From: Apus apus
Lineage: Eukaryota; Chordata; Aves; Apodiformes; Apodidae
Reading direction: 5' to 3'
DNA: 64,000 nt
NCBI RefSeq assembly: GCF_020740795.1
Contig: NC_067284.1
Coordinates: 102,787,440-102,851,439, forward strand
In this document: piece after piece, positions 10,601-21,900 of the stretch
Numbering within the stretch: position 1 is the first letter of the stretch
How the letters are laid out: each line of letters opens with the position of its first letter
The notes under the pieces: model-generated
Databases searched by the model: none
Told to the model about the DNA's origin: nothing
What the model saw: only the letters and a program-made list of their open reading frames with translations
Translations under genes and position numbers: made by a program

Positions 10601-13600
10601 GGGACCTCCGCTCAAAGCACTCATGGCAGTAGGGCTGGGTGTTCACAGACATGTAGAAAGGGCAGTTTGGTGTTTCACATTTCACCTGTAGGAGGGAGAG
10701 CTGGGAAACAGGCAGTTGCTGTCTGTTCCTGGAGCAGGTCTCTCTCCTGGCAGGTTCAGCGTTCTCCTGCCACTTCTTGTACTCGTGCTGTACCAGTTGA
10801 AAGTAATCTTCCACAAGGTTTATTTCTTTGGGTAGGTTGCCTTCATCTAACCTGGCAGTCAAAAAAAAAAAAGAAGATTGCATCAGTGGTTGAAAAGGGC
10901 AGAAAAGGGCAGATGGTGGGGGTGGAGGCAAATACAATACTGTGGGGAGGAAATGTAGAATTAATGCACATCCATATTACTCAGCTAGAAGATCCTGGAT
11001 GTTAAACTGTGGCTGTAAATGGAAATAATTTCAAAAGCAGGTGTTCAGTGATGTCAAATGGAGACTTTCACATCTAAAGAAATGGTCTGACACAAGGCTA
11101 AACAGAAGTATTCTTAAAAGGATTTTCTAGGTGACAGTTTTCTGTCTGAGAGCTGTTTACAGGAAGAATATGGATAATTTCTCAGAAGCTAAAAGAAAGA
11201 TCCCCCCAGCCCTAAGTTCTTCTGAAGACCAGTGCTCAGCTGAGCTAAGATTAGTGGAAGACCCCTCTCGTCATCAGCCCACACAAGCCTTTTCCACAGT
11301 GGGCTCAGCATTTCCTGGTAACAGTTTATAATGAAATCTGCTCCTGGTTTTTCCCTTTTGGGTCTGTATCTTCCAGCAGAATTCTTCAGGCAAACTACTG
11401 GGCTTCACTGCAGTGTGTGTAACACTAGCATCCCTCACACCATTCTTACTCTGCCCCTGACCACAGGGAAAGCCCCACAACAGAGCTTCACCATGCTACA
11501 GAATGAGGAGTTAGCATTAGTGGTAACACACAAGAACACATCCATGCAGAGGGACTAGGGAAGCTGGATTGGTAGTCTTTATGTATGCATATATCCTTTG
11601 GGTTGGAGGACTTCACTTTTCAAGGCTCCCAAACCACCACTCCCTGTGCAGTAACAGAAGAAAAGACAGTGGATACAGGGAGTTGCTTCCTTCTCACACT
11701 CATGAAGGGGCTGGGCAGACACTGCTGCCAGTGTTCCTTAAACATCAGAACCCAATGGGTGCCTACAGCTGCCTGCTGCATGTTACTGACACTCAACCAT
11801 CAGGGGGATGAGCACAGGTGCTGGTTCCTCCTCCAGCCACATCTTTCTGTCTATGCCACACTGCAACAGCCCAGGGTGCCAAGGCATCTGCTCTAAGGAC
11901 ACACTGTCAAGCACTTTCCCTAGAGCAGCCAAGATTACACCAGCCACCTTTTATGCTATATGCCCTTACATAAAGCCAAAATGTTCAGTCTAACTAGTTC
12001 TGGGTTTAACTACTTTTCAGCCACCCTCCTGTGTAAATCCCACTTAGTCAGTGAAAAAAATCTACTGGGTTCACTCCTCTAAAATATTAGTTTCAGTCTG
12101 CTAAGTCTGAAGACATTTTGGCCTTTATATTGAGACTAGTCTGAGCTCATACCACTTCAAAGCATGTCGACAGGAATACCAATATTTTATATCTCAGAGG
12201 GTAAACACGTGTGCTACCTTGGAAAGAAGAAAAGACCAAAGGAACATGCTGGGCTGCCAAGCTTCTCCCACCTCTGTATACAAGATTACTTTGGGAAAAC
12301 AGGAATGACACTCACTTTGCAGCATTAATTAGATGAGTTGTACCATGATCCCAGCCTTGCACTGGAATTTCAATCACTATCAAGTAGTCTTTTAGCAGCT
12401 GCTCTTTTTCCCTTTCTTCTGAGTCTGTCAGAAAGTGCACACTCAGATCCTCAAATCTGCCTCGTTCACTGGTGACCAGAGGGACAGCCCGGATTTCTGT
12501 CAAGAAACAAGATGGATTAGCATATATATATATATATGTTTGTTTGTTTGTTTGTTTTTACTAGGCAGGAATAACCACAAGATGCAACACATGGAGATGT
12601 CACCACTGCTCCTAAATTTCGGAGAGGAGAATGGCTGGCAAGAACAATAAGTTTCTAAACAGTGGTACTGGGAAAGGATGAAGACATGTCTGTACCACAA
12701 ACCTAGCTCCACCCCATGGGAGCTTTAATGTCTCCACAGCAATTTTCTTCTCAAGTGTGGGAAGTATTGTAGATCTCAGTTTATTATACCTTTCCATGGG
12801 ATGATGCCCTAACTTGAACCTACAGAACTGCTATCCATTCAGAAAAGATGCATTCAAAGCAGCAAAGCACATATCTCATTATCCCTGCCAGGAAGTGGTA
12901 CACTGCTGAGAGACCACGTCCTTCAAAGCTCCTTCTCTTAGGAGGGGGTGAGGAAAAGAAGCCAGAACACAATGAAGCAGAGGCCACCCTTTGACTGATC
13001 CCAGCCTGCAAACATGTGAGTTATGCTCCACTTTCAACCATTTTGGAGACAACCTTCAGTTTCTACTTCAATTTACAGACAAAGCTGTTTCTGATCCCAT
13101 TTTAAGAATGTATTCCAAAGGAATCTTTTACATTTATTTTAATTTTTGACATGCAAATCTAAACGAGATTATATTTTAAATCCTTTATCAGTATGATGAT
13201 ATTGAAGAAGCTACTTAAATACCAAACAAGGTACTTGAAAAATACCTGGCCCGCTGTCCTTCAGAGTCACTAGTGGTGTAAAATGCATGTTGTCGTAGCC
13301 AAGCACAATTGGGTATCTGTAGCATTCTTCAGCTGGCCAAAGGAGAGGCAAGTAAATACCACCAACATTCAGAGGAGCAAAACTGGAGCCTGACTCTAAA
13401 CTTCTCACCACTTTGTCTGCATAAGGAAGTAAAAAAAAAAAAACAAACAACAAATAAACACAAAGAAGTATGTGCTACACGCAAGAGAAAAGGTATTCCG
13501 AGTGGTTTAGAAAAATTGCTGAAAACTCCCCAGTTCTGAAACACATCTACCAGAAAACAACAATGAGCAAAGGAAGATTAGTAATGCAGCACAGAGTAAG

Positions 13601-16600
13601 AGGGTCTGTAACATGAGATGACCGTCTGGGAAACTCACCTGCAAGGACAATGACCGGCCTTCTGAGGATGTTAGCAAGGATGAAGATGTGGATTTCTTCC
13701 AGTGCATTATATGGAAGCCTGTTTCTAGCCCCAGATGTTTCTGGGGAGGTCATTTCAATGAGATATTCCCACTCCTCCTCCCAGTTCTGAGGAAAGAAAC
13801 ATTCCAAGACATGAAGGTCAGGAACCAAGTGCAGCACAGCAGTGTTCAAAATAATCACATTTTCCCGTTTCCTCCCAAGGAAGACTATTTTTACTCTCCG
13901 TTAGCAGCAGAGTCCATGAAGCCAAAAAGCAAACAAAATCAGCAAGGCAAGGCTGATGAGTACCCAGAAAACAGCACCAATCCCTCAGGCCACCTTACCC
14001 GAGTGTCATAGTGGAGTCCTGTTTCTACAAACTCCTGGGATTTAACAGCCTCTCGCTGCCAGCGAAGCTTGAAGTTCCGTGTGTCATTCTCCCTGAGTGC
14101 ACTAAACAACGTTCTTCTTAAGACAAGGTCAATATCCTCAATACCCCACATGTACTGTGATGCAGCGTGCATGAGGCAATTTCCATCGCCTGCAAAGACA
14201 GGAAGAGTACATTATTTTTAAATGGCCACTTAAATAATGGATGTAGAACTACACTGCACATATGCGTATTCCCTCTGCACTCCTCTCTAAGCCTTGGACA
14301 GAAGGGTTTTAAGAAGACCACAGCTATCAGCTCTTCACTCAGAGGAAGAAAGGAGAAAGTCTCCACTCTGCTGGCTTTGTGCCCTCAGCAGTGGGTGTGA
14401 AGCTGTCATTCAGCAACGATGGGAAGCCTGCCCCTTACTTATCTTACTTAACTTTGATTGATATAATTAACTAAATGTTGGTGTCCACTGCAAATCCTAA
14501 ACAGCTGAAACATCTTTTAAACATGATAAATTCAATTTAAAATTACAGAAGAATGTGTAAATCTCCTTTATCAGTGTTTATAGAAGAACACCTGATGGCA
14601 CAGGTTAGAGATAATGGAAACAAGTAAAAATACACTACAGTAACACCAACCCTCATAACCCTTGAGGAGCACTGCATGGCAAGGCCTAGCACTCAGCTGT
14701 GCTTGATGGAGGAGTTGTAATTAAAAAAAAAGACAGAGAGGGAAGAGCAGGTGATTCATGCAAAGCAATTGTAGGCACACCTCTTGCCTTCCTCTAAGAA
14801 CTGATAGTATGTTGGGTATTTTATTCAGAGGGTTGTTTCTCTAAAACACAAAATTAAAACTGACTGAATGAAAAACATAATGATTTTATTTTCATTTAGA
14901 CACACTTAAATTGAAAAAGTCCTCTTTACAGGTAGGAAAGAGATGATCCACAATTTCAGAGGGGAAGAAACTAAGAATCAGAGGAGTTAACTAACTTAAT
15001 TAAAAGGTGTGACAAACTATATTTTGTCTGAGTTTCAAATACTATCTCTAGCCAACTTCTTCAAAGGAGGATGTAAAGAATCATTACTGTCGTATCCTCA
15101 GATTCAAAATTAAGTCTGGTGTTTACTACAGTAGTAAACAGATTCACCAAATGCTAAGAAACCACAGCAATTTTCTTGGAACAGAGGACATCAACCACGG
15201 GCTATAGATTTTTCTCATGTGGGAAAAAAAACACACCCAAAGAACCTCCACAAAAGACTTCAACCCAGCTTGCTACATGCATTATGAGCTCAAGTGTACC
15301 ATTTGTGAACACTTTCACCACTTTTTTCTATGAAAATCCAGAGAAAAACCTACAACAGACCCCAGATCCTGAAAAAGATGTAATTTGTTATCTACGTAAT
15401 ACTTCCTAACTAGTTATGGACTCTGTGTATATCAGGTTCCTGCGAGTGCCCTCTGGTCTCTGAGAGCTGTCTTGTAAAGCTTACTTCAAGCCTGCAGGCT
15501 GCTCACGAGCTCAAAAATCAAGGAACAACACATAAAACAGAAAAACTGACTGGGTTTCCTTCTGACCAAGAAAGATGACATATTAATCCCATTAAAATTT
15601 TCCCTTCGCAAAATCTAGAGCAAAGATAAGATTTATTATTTTTTTTCTCTCTCTCTGAGAGCTCACTTTCAGTTCTTGATTGAGAAGCGCTGCCCAAAAT
15701 TCCTTACACAGCACTTGGAATTCCCCCGCGCCGTTTGACTGGCAATTGAGCAACAGTTGTACTTTTTGTTCTGCTGCGTGCAGGGCTGCTCAGTGAAGCC
15801 GCCCTCGGACTTTCCCAGGGGGTGTGGCTGAGGGAGCTGGAATTAATGCCAATTCATTATACAAGTGAAATCTCTACAGCCAATAGATGCTGGAATTTTA
15901 AACACCTTTTTTTTTTTTTTAATACAAAAAAGAAGTTTCAATTTTTATACCTCCTACTACTTCTATCCTCCATTTACATGTCTGCAAAGAAATCTGTGGT
16001 GATTCAAAAGAGCCTTTTTAATTAAAACAACAACAACAACAAAACACCACTTCACAAACTCTTGTACATATTAGGTAAAATATACATTGAAAGATCCTGT
16101 AGGAAACACTTTCTCTGCTTTCAATAATTAAATCCTTCATTAGAAAAAACCCCCAGAATTTTCCAAAGAAAGCCCACTGTTGACTGAAAGAACCAGTATA
16201 TTCCTCCCACATCTGTGGGTTAAGCAGCTAAATGCTTTTTTAAGTATTATTCAAGTCACATGGGAGAAAAAACACATAATTTTCTGGGATAATACAGACT
16301 TTCTCGAGGTTTCTGTCCCTTCTTTCAGGGATCATCTCCTTCAGTGCAGTCTACCTTCCCTCCCTTGCACAGGTCTCTCACTTCAACTACTTTGCATAAA
16401 CCACAGGTTCCCAAAGCCACTCCTTCCACTCATACACTTAATGACCCTAAAGCACTGAACTGAAGCCGAGTTCATTGGCCATGTGGGGTACAGGGGGACC
16501 ACAACTTGAGCCCTTGCTTTGCCTTCCCTCAACTTGTGCTAATATTTCAGCATCTTGCACATCAGCACGTCTGCTCACAGATGGGATCCAAGTCACCAGT

Positions 16601-18626
16601 CCAACAATTGTTCCCATTTGGAACACCAGCCAACAGTCATCAGACAACACAGAAGGTTACAGTTCCTCAATACAGTCAGCAACAAAGACCTAATCAGGCA
16701 GCATTAGCCCCTGCAGGATTTGTATTAACAGGAGATGTGGGATTCCAAAACTGTTGGTCTTTGCCCCGTGCAAAAATGATGCACGTTGTCTATTTTTCTA
16801 GTTGATCTGTTAGTTTATCTCCTGGGTTGAAGTTTTGAAGCTGCAGCACTTGGGAGTACCTGCAAACTGTTGCCTGCCCTAGTTGGAACTCCAGTCCTTC
16901 TGGAAGGGCAAGCGTACATGATCTCCCTGCACAGTCATGAGAATTCCACACATGTACAAAAGCCTACCAAAAGGTTAGTGCCCCTATGTCAGTTACTGCG
17001 AGACACGTTGGGATCAGGTTCTTCTAGGTCATGGCAATGCCATCTACATGGTGGTTCTGTTTCTATGGCTTTTGCACAACACAGCCATGTGCAATCAGAC
17101 TGAGAAGTATGGCAGAACTTGGGACAGGAAGAATGTGGACTATGAAGATAAGGGCAATAGATATGAAAAGAAGCATCCACAGGACACAACATAAGGACTT
17201 CAGTGAAGCTGCAGGTCCACCACACCCAGTATTTCTATAACAAGTCATCTGGACCTTGAGCAAAGAATATGTATATTCCATGTTCTTGGAGTCCTCACTG
17301 TCCTTGTCTGCCTTTGTGGTTTGCAATCTGTGCTGCTCCCTACAGCAATCTGTGCTGTAGGGAATCCTGAGTCCAAGTTTGTAGCTGTGTGACCGTAAGT
17401 CATAGCCATTACCAAATCTTTCCTCCACTGAATGTGAAATGCCTAGCAACTCTTAGAGTCATGTGCAAAAGTTTCCTGCTCAAGACTGTGGACACACGTA
17501 CCCTATTAAGGAAAGATTTGAGCTACTGCTGCACTTTTTCATTTACAGCACTTGATGCAATACACACAAAGTAACCCAAAAGCCAAGTCCTAAAACCAGC
17601 ACTGACCCTTGAAAAACAAAAAAAAGGGCACTGCACACTTTGTGTTGCACAAAGATGGCTGTCAGTCACACACGAGTTACTGGTGATCCTAGAGGAAAGG
17701 CATGAGCTGGCAAATCCCAGAAGGTAGCTGAGGATGAGGGAGCTTAGCTGGGAACAGTATGATGTCTCCAGACCAGTGAGACTCCATGCCCAAGATATTC
17801 CAACAGGCACTGCTGTTACAGCTGGATCAGCAAGTGAACCTCGCCTGCCAGCTACAATAGCAGGGCTTGTAGTAGGATATTAACTTCTGCTATATATATA
17901 TATGGGAATGTACCTCTGTCACTCAAAACATCCAAGTCTCCTCTTGCCTGGCATTAAGGGCTTTCGGCACTTCCGACAAGGCAGCAGACACATAACAGAG
18001 TTGGATTTGTGGAAAGGTGATGGGTTACAAGTCAAGGCTTCCACCTGGTATTTTACTCTGATGTGTCACAGGTTACTGATATTATGAAAATATCTGTGAA
18101 ATGTTCAGGCTATCCATAATACTGTCACACGTGCAGGGGATTGCTGCAGCCTCAGGAGAGTACATCACATGGAAAGAATTTTGGTTTACAAAACCAAGAT
18201 TAAAAGGTATCGCTTTTTTAAAGCCCTGAGCTTCTGTTTCAGCAATGTGAACTCAGATGCTATTAATAAAGGTACTACATTTATATTACCCATTCTAACA
18301 CAAGTGCAAAGACCTGCTCATAACTTACCATTAGTCTTCAAAGGTACAAGTCTCCGAACTTCCATGCACCAGTTGAGCTTTCGCTGGCGCTCCAGTGAAG
18401 TCTGGGTGGCCTGGTCAGTCAGAGCCTTCTGAAGTGTTTCTCGAAATTGAGGACAAAACTGACCCATTCTGAACATTTCTATGGTGTATCTGTGCATAGT
18501 CCTGAAGTGGTGAATGACTCCACTGGGAGGCCTGACCAGATCTTCAGGTGTCCTCTCTCTAATCTTCATGGCTTTCAGCATATTGCTCTGATACAAAGCT
18601 TGAGGAAGGATGTGTTGGCCAGCCAT
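7394..18626 (-). CDS. TNFAIP3: A20, OTU deubiquitinase with seven A20 zinc fingers (whole CDS, eight coding exons)
   Basis: A20 is the cytoplasmic ubiquitin-editing enzyme that ends NF-kB signalling from TNF, Toll-like and IL-1 receptors. It removes K63 chains through its OTU domain, while its zinc fingers bind ubiquitin and support E3 activity. The joined CDS is 18626-18329, 14189-13999, 13786-13639, 13416-13246, 12496-12316, 10851-9947, 8601-8384 and 7675-7394. It encodes 797 aa (human A20 has 790). The catalytic residues are present: Asp71, Cys104 in the DGNC motif and His257 (human 70, 103 and 256). Seven CxxxxC/CxxC zinc fingers follow (ZnF3 is CxxC/CxxC), with first cysteines at 388, 478, 521, 603, 665, 724 and 769. 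The protein ends QFKQIYG. All introns are GT-AG and all phases join. The start was chosen as MAGQ by similarity to the family and for its good Kozak context. Oddities are an in-frame ATG five codons upstream and a second donor at exon 8. Identity is near certain. Confidence 0.97.
7676..8383 (-). other. TNFAIP3 intron 8
   Basis: About 0.7 kb between exons 8 and 9. The first 15 bases (8383-8369) are optional coding sequence if the downstream GTAAGT donor is used. There is a long T/A run near 7861-7905. Nothing else was recognised. Confidence 0.85.
8384..8601 (-). CDS. TNFAIP3: TNFAIP3 coding exon 8 (ZnF5)
   Basis: Carries residues 632-704. The acceptor is GTGTTACAG. ZnF5 has cysteines at 665, 670, 682 and 685, within the conserved stretch [13 protein letters not shown]. 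The linker before ZnF5 is about a dozen residues longer than in human A20 and is basic (RQQRRSQRK). Two in-frame donors exist. I ended the exon at CTG|GTGAGA because EEQL then runs into RMGQHRD, which aligns without gaps to the human EEQLRSSQRRD. The second donor at 8369|8368 (GAA|GTAAGT) is closer to consensus and would add VRQPE. Confidence 0.9.
8602..9946 (-). other. TNFAIP3 intron 7
   Basis: About 1.35 kb between exons 7 and 8, AT-rich. No exon-like frame, known transposon or RNA gene was seen in it. Confidence 0.85.
9947..10851 (-). CDS. TNFAIP3: TNFAIP3 coding exon 7 (ZnF1-ZnF4)
   Basis: The largest exon, 905 bases, residues 330-631. It starts with the last base of the Lys330 codon after a T-rich acceptor and ends at CAC G|GTAAGT. 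ZnF1 cysteines are 388, 393, 405 and 408; ZnF2 are 478, 483, 495 and 498; ZnF3 are 521, 524, 536 and 539 (a CxxC variant); ZnF4 are 603, 608, 620 and 623. In human A20, ZnF4 binds K63-linked ubiquitin. The serine in QLSLLQVKC (residue 382) sits at the position of the IKK2-phosphorylated Ser381. The linker region of the human MALT1 cleavage site has proline at 439 where human A20 has arginine. Confidence 0.96.
10852..12315 (-). other. TNFAIP3 intron 6
   Basis: About 1.46 kb. It carries a T-run on the coding strand (10861-10872) that forms the exon 7 polypyrimidine tract. No transposon or additional exon was recognised. Confidence 0.85.
12316..12496 (-). CDS. TNFAIP3: TNFAIP3 coding exon 6 (end of OTU region)
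   Basis: 181 bases, residues 270 (split codon) to 329 plus two bases of Lys330. It encodes EIRAVPLV...RGRFEDL...[21 protein letters not shown], highly conserved at the OTU C-terminus and the following helices. Acceptor CTTGACAG and donor AA|GTGAGT are both canonical. Confidence 0.95.
12497..13245 (-). other. TNFAIP3 intron 5
   Basis: About 0.75 kb. Some 25 bases from the exon 6 acceptor lies a compound microsatellite (AT units then TTTG units, 12522-12558), so the local acceptor environment may be length-polymorphic. Nothing else was recognised. Confidence 0.85.
12522..12558. repeat. compound microsatellite (AT)n (TTTG)n in intron 5
   Basis: About eight AT units followed by about five TTTG units, within 65 bases of the exon 6 acceptor. 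Confidence 0.85.
13246..13416 (-). CDS. TNFAIP3: TNFAIP3 coding exon 5 (catalytic His)
   Basis: 171 bases, residues 213 (split Asp codon) to 269. It contains the catalytic histidine His257 in [12 protein letters not shown] and the conserved block [20 protein letters not shown]. Acceptor CTTATGCAG, donor CCA G|GTATTT. The donor has a weak +5 position compared with the other introns. Confidence 0.95.
13417..13638 (-). other. TNFAIP3 intron 4
   Basis: Short intron of 222 bases with a T-run on the coding strand (13430-13443) before the exon 5 acceptor. Confidence 0.9.
13639..13786 (-). CDS. TNFAIP3: TNFAIP3 coding exon 4 (OTU domain)
   Basis: 148 bases, residues 164-212 plus one base. It encodes [12 protein letters not shown]...[26 protein letters not shown], the central OTU helices and strand. 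Acceptor TTTCCTCAG, donor GCA G|GTGAGT. Confidence 0.95.
13787..13998 (-). other. TNFAIP3 intron 3
   Basis: Short intron of 212 bases. Nothing else was recognised in it. Confidence 0.9.
13999..14189 (-). CDS. TNFAIP3: TNFAIP3 coding exon 3 (catalytic Cys)
   Basis: 191 bases, residues 100 (split Gly codon) to 163. It opens with the OTU signature [15 protein letters not shown], giving the nucleophile Cys104 (human Cys103). The exon ends in phase 0 at ACT CGG|GTAAGG. Acceptor TCTTTGCAG. Confidence 0.97.
14925..15020 (-). repeat. MIR/CORE-SINE-like relic in intron 2
   Basis: On the plus strand the stretch 'gaagaaactaagaatcag' followed by 'aggagttaactaacttaatt' mirrors the reverse complement of the MIR core ('gaggaaactgaggca...gaggttaagtaacttgcc'). 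A 'tttacaggtaggaaag' stretch lies just before it, as expected for the same element. It is diverged. A profile search would confirm it. Confidence 0.5.
15650..15850. promoter_or_regulatory. candidate intronic enhancer with NF-kB-like and IRF-like sites
   Basis: A more GC-rich patch inside an AT-rich intron. It carries GGAATTCCCC at 15717-15726 (reverse complement fits the GGGRNWYYCC NF-kB consensus), GGACTTTCCC at 15807-15816 (kB-like), and ACTTTCAGTT at 15665-15674, whose reverse complement AACTGAAAGT fits an IRF half-site. Sites of this kind occur by chance, so only the clustering and location in an NF-kB target gene make this notable. Confidence 0.35.
16026..16044. repeat. (AAC)n microsatellite
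   Basis: About six AAC units in intron 2. Confidence 0.85.
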
Positions 18627-18641
18627 TTTTCTAGAATACAT
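18329..18641 (-). CDS. TNFAIP3: TNFAIP3 exon 2 (start codon, catalytic Asp)
   Basis: The acceptor is CTTTTTCATTTCAG. The first three bases of the exon are ATG, giving MYSRK in frame before the MAGQHILPQ start at 18626. I take MAGQ as the main start because it matches the family N-terminus and has A at -3 and G at +4. The exon encodes residues 1-99 plus one base, including Asp71 (human Asp70) of the catalytic site. It ends ACT AAT G|GTAAGT. Exon bases 18641-18627 are 5' UTR or a five-residue extension. Confidence 0.95.
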
Positions 18642-21600
18642 CTGAAATGAAAAAGGATCCGTTTATTGGCATGTTAGTGCCCTTGCATCACAGGGCTGTC
18701 ACTTCTGCAAAGACTGAGAAGGCACTTTCAGGGGCAGGATTCTGACTTCAGTGTTGCCTAAAATGAGCACTGAGTGGATGCGGTTCACTGAGCCTTCTGT
18801 AGATAAAGGTTTTTGAAGCTCATATCTATTAGCCTCTCTGTGTTAGTCAGATATAGAAACTGACCAGCTTATTCTAATAATTTACTGCTATAATTTACGA
18901 GATATTAAAGATAATTTATTCATAACTAAGGAAATTACATCATCATTCCAAAAAAAAAACAACCAACAACATTTGAATCAAAGTAAGGATAAAAGAAGGC
19001 AAGATCAAGGGAAGGGAAAATTATCCTGGAAACATGACTAACTGATAATTGCATAATGTAATCCCATATGAACCTGATGAACTTTCTGCACGTTTCAAGC
19101 TCTTGTTTTGATGACATGCCAAAAAACACAGATAATGACCATTTCAGATTCCCACAAACCATACATTCTGAGAAGTGATGCTGTGTACAGTACAAAAAGA
19201 GCCCCAGGAATTACATGCCATGCTAGTTATCTGTCCCATACTTACAATGGCTGAAGATGGCAAATGAGGCATTTGTAGCAGAGCAAGTACTCAAGGAGAG
19301 ACTTATGTTATTCTTCTGGAGGCTCCTTATATTTTGTAAGTGGTAGAGATACTGCCCAGAGGTGCTTGTGCTGCATGTGGGGGTGCAGACTGCAGTGCTG
19401 CTATTACTCAGTGGTAAGTCAACATAGCTGAAAAAGCATTTCCACTTGGCTCAAAAACCCCAATATTTTTCCACAGTGGGACATGTAATGTTTGCTACAC
19501 TGCATCCCTTCCTTCAGTATCTTTGCCCTCATGGGCTACAGCAGGAAGAACAAAAAAACCCCATAACCTCAAACTGTCTACACTCTGAAATACTTCTTCA
19601 GAGGACACTAACTTTGTGGCTAGCTAGAGACAAATGTAGGGACCACATCCCTCAAAACTCCTGTGCATTACAGTAACACCAACAACCTAGTTTTACATGG
19701 AGAGACTCTCCATGCTGTCCATGTACATCACTACTCCGTTTAAAAAAAGGAAAATTTCTGTGAAGGCAAATAAAGGTATGCATGCCTAACATGCTTAGGT
19801 CACATTAGGACAGCTCACCACTGTGATTATGAATCTAGGGACAAATAGGTATATTTTAAGGTCTCCACGTATACCATGCCAAGTACAGGGAGACAAGCAG
19901 CAATTGAAAACTGATTTATGCAACTATTAGGAAGTTTCCTCATGGAGGTGGGAGTCTGGAGGGCCAGAAAGGACTGCAGCATGACAGACTGACTGGCAAG
20001 GGACTCCTGGGGCTGTGGATGCAGAAGACCTCTTTTGCACAGAAGGACTTAAACACTGCCTTCCCTGCAGGGAACCAGCTGCTTTCTCCTCTTCCCTCAG
20101 GCACCTCCACTGGTAACATCCACCTCCAGCCCCCCAGCCAGAGCCAGGAAAGGACCCTGCCAGGGTAAGCAGGGACCTCTATCTCCTGGTGTCATGAGCT
20201 GCCCTTAATAACCTCTTCAAGAATGAGCTAATAAAGAGACTCAGTGGATGTCCTGTCAAGCTCTAAATAGAGGCAGGTGAGACACAAGATGCTGCAAAGT
20301 CCTTTCCTCTCAGTCAGGGCAATGTCACTCACAGTGTTTCCTCTGGTCCCTTTAACAGCCTTAGGGACAGGGCTCCGAGCTGTCACATCTTGCAACACGT
20401 GGAAAAGCTCTCCTTTAGCTAATAAAGATGGCATATTCTTGTAACGCCCTCACCAACATACAACTTAAAATGGAGAGAACACATTTTCTCATCCACTCCC
20501 CCCACCAATATATTTTACACATGCTATTTATGTAATCCTAGATTTAAATGTATGGATGATTTAAGGAATATAAACAAGCTTTTATTAATCTGTTTAAAAA
20601 CCACAGCTATACTTTGCTCCAAGATGACCAAAATACTGAATTCCTTACTCACGTAAGTAGAGCCATTGAGTCAATGGGAATTTTAAAACTTAATAGACTA
20701 ATCACATGATTAAGCACTACTGGCATGGACCCTTGAAATGGTTGTTTCCAGCATTAAGTAACAAAAAGTACAGAGTTTACAGAAGTAACTTCACTGAAGC
20801 TATATTATTCAACATTGTATTTCTATATTTTCCCCTCCTCACATGGAAAGTACTGTCTGTGCTATTTGTGGTCATTTAAACATCTGTCAAGGCAAAAGCT
20901 GAGTAACCCTTCTTTTAAAAAACAACGTGATGAAACAAGCAAAACTCAACAGGCACCTAAGCTAGAGATTTAAAGAATAGAAAGCTCAGCTACAATTAGT
21001 TTGTACTGTGCTTTACTGTATGCTATACTACTTTAACCTTTTGACATGTAATGACTGAATTCTCAGAAAAGCACCGCTGTGAACAATGATTAAATAGCTC
21101 TCTGAGGCAGCATCCCTTCTGAACACGTAATCCTGAGGATGCTGGGCTAGGGAAAGCTGAATGCTGTTCTGAGACCAGCCAGTGGCTTCATCAAGTTATT
21201 TTAATGTTCTGTCCTCTATCTGAAAGACAACAATAATAAACTCTTTTCCATAAAGTGCTGAGACACTGCAAAAATAAACCTGCTTAATACACCTTCAGCA
21301 CACACGGATTCCCATGCGTGGGGCTCCGAGTGCTTGGTACAGAACTGAGCATATTATCACTCTTTGCCAAGACAGAAGATGAGGACTGAAGGTGTTTTAG
21401 AGACGGCAGGGCTGGTGTACACAGCTGAGCTCCCCCACTTACTGGTCTGCTGGAAGCATGTGTATGCCAGGTGGAAGCGACAGCCGCTATTCCCACCTGC
21501 CAGCTTTGCAGAAGGAACTCAAAGCAGGCAAGTTTTCCGGCAGCAGCAAGCGCTGAAAGCGAACCCAGCAAACCCGCTGCCGCCCGCTGTCCCCGGGACC

Positions 21601-21900
21601 CGTGCCGAGGGGCCCGCTGAGCCCCCTCGGAGGCCGGGGTCCCGCCGAGCCGAGCCGAGCCGAGCCGAGCCCGCCCCAGCGCCCGACACCGGAGGCACAA
21701 CCTCCCTGCCCGGCCACAGGCTCCACAGGGAACCGGGGACCGGCTCATCCCCAACTTCCAGCGCCAACCGCTCTGGAAAACCCACCCAACACGGCGGGCA
21801 AAACCTGCCTGGTGCCCCGAGGGGTCCTCCTGCCAGCGGAACGGGGCCGAGGAGGCCGGTCCGGGGCCGCCCCGCCGTGTCCGCCCGGAGCGGCGCTCAC
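18642..21900 (-). other. TNFAIP3 intron 1
   Basis: About 3.3 kb between the non-coding exon 1 and exon 2. It is mostly AT-rich, turning GC-rich beyond 21540 where it enters the CpG island. It holds a GAGCC pentamer array (21644-21671). No transposon or coding exon was recognised. Confidence 0.75.
21644..21671. repeat. GAGCC pentanucleotide repeat
   Basis: About five and a half tandem copies of a 5-bp GC-rich unit in the CpG island, in intron 1. Confidence 0.85.

Larger units (their letters stand above)
14190..18328 (-). other. TNFAIP3 intron 2
   Basis: At 4.1 kb, the longest intron inside the coding region. It contains a MIR-like relic (14925-15020), a patch with NF-kB-like and IRF-like sites (15650-15850), an AAC microsatellite (16026-16044) and a TA microsatellite (17891-17903). 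No additional exon was recognised. Confidence 0.85.

Noticed and set aside
10400-11005. 201-codon plus-strand open frame
   Set aside because: Antisense shadow of TNFAIP3 exon 7. It has no recognisable domain.
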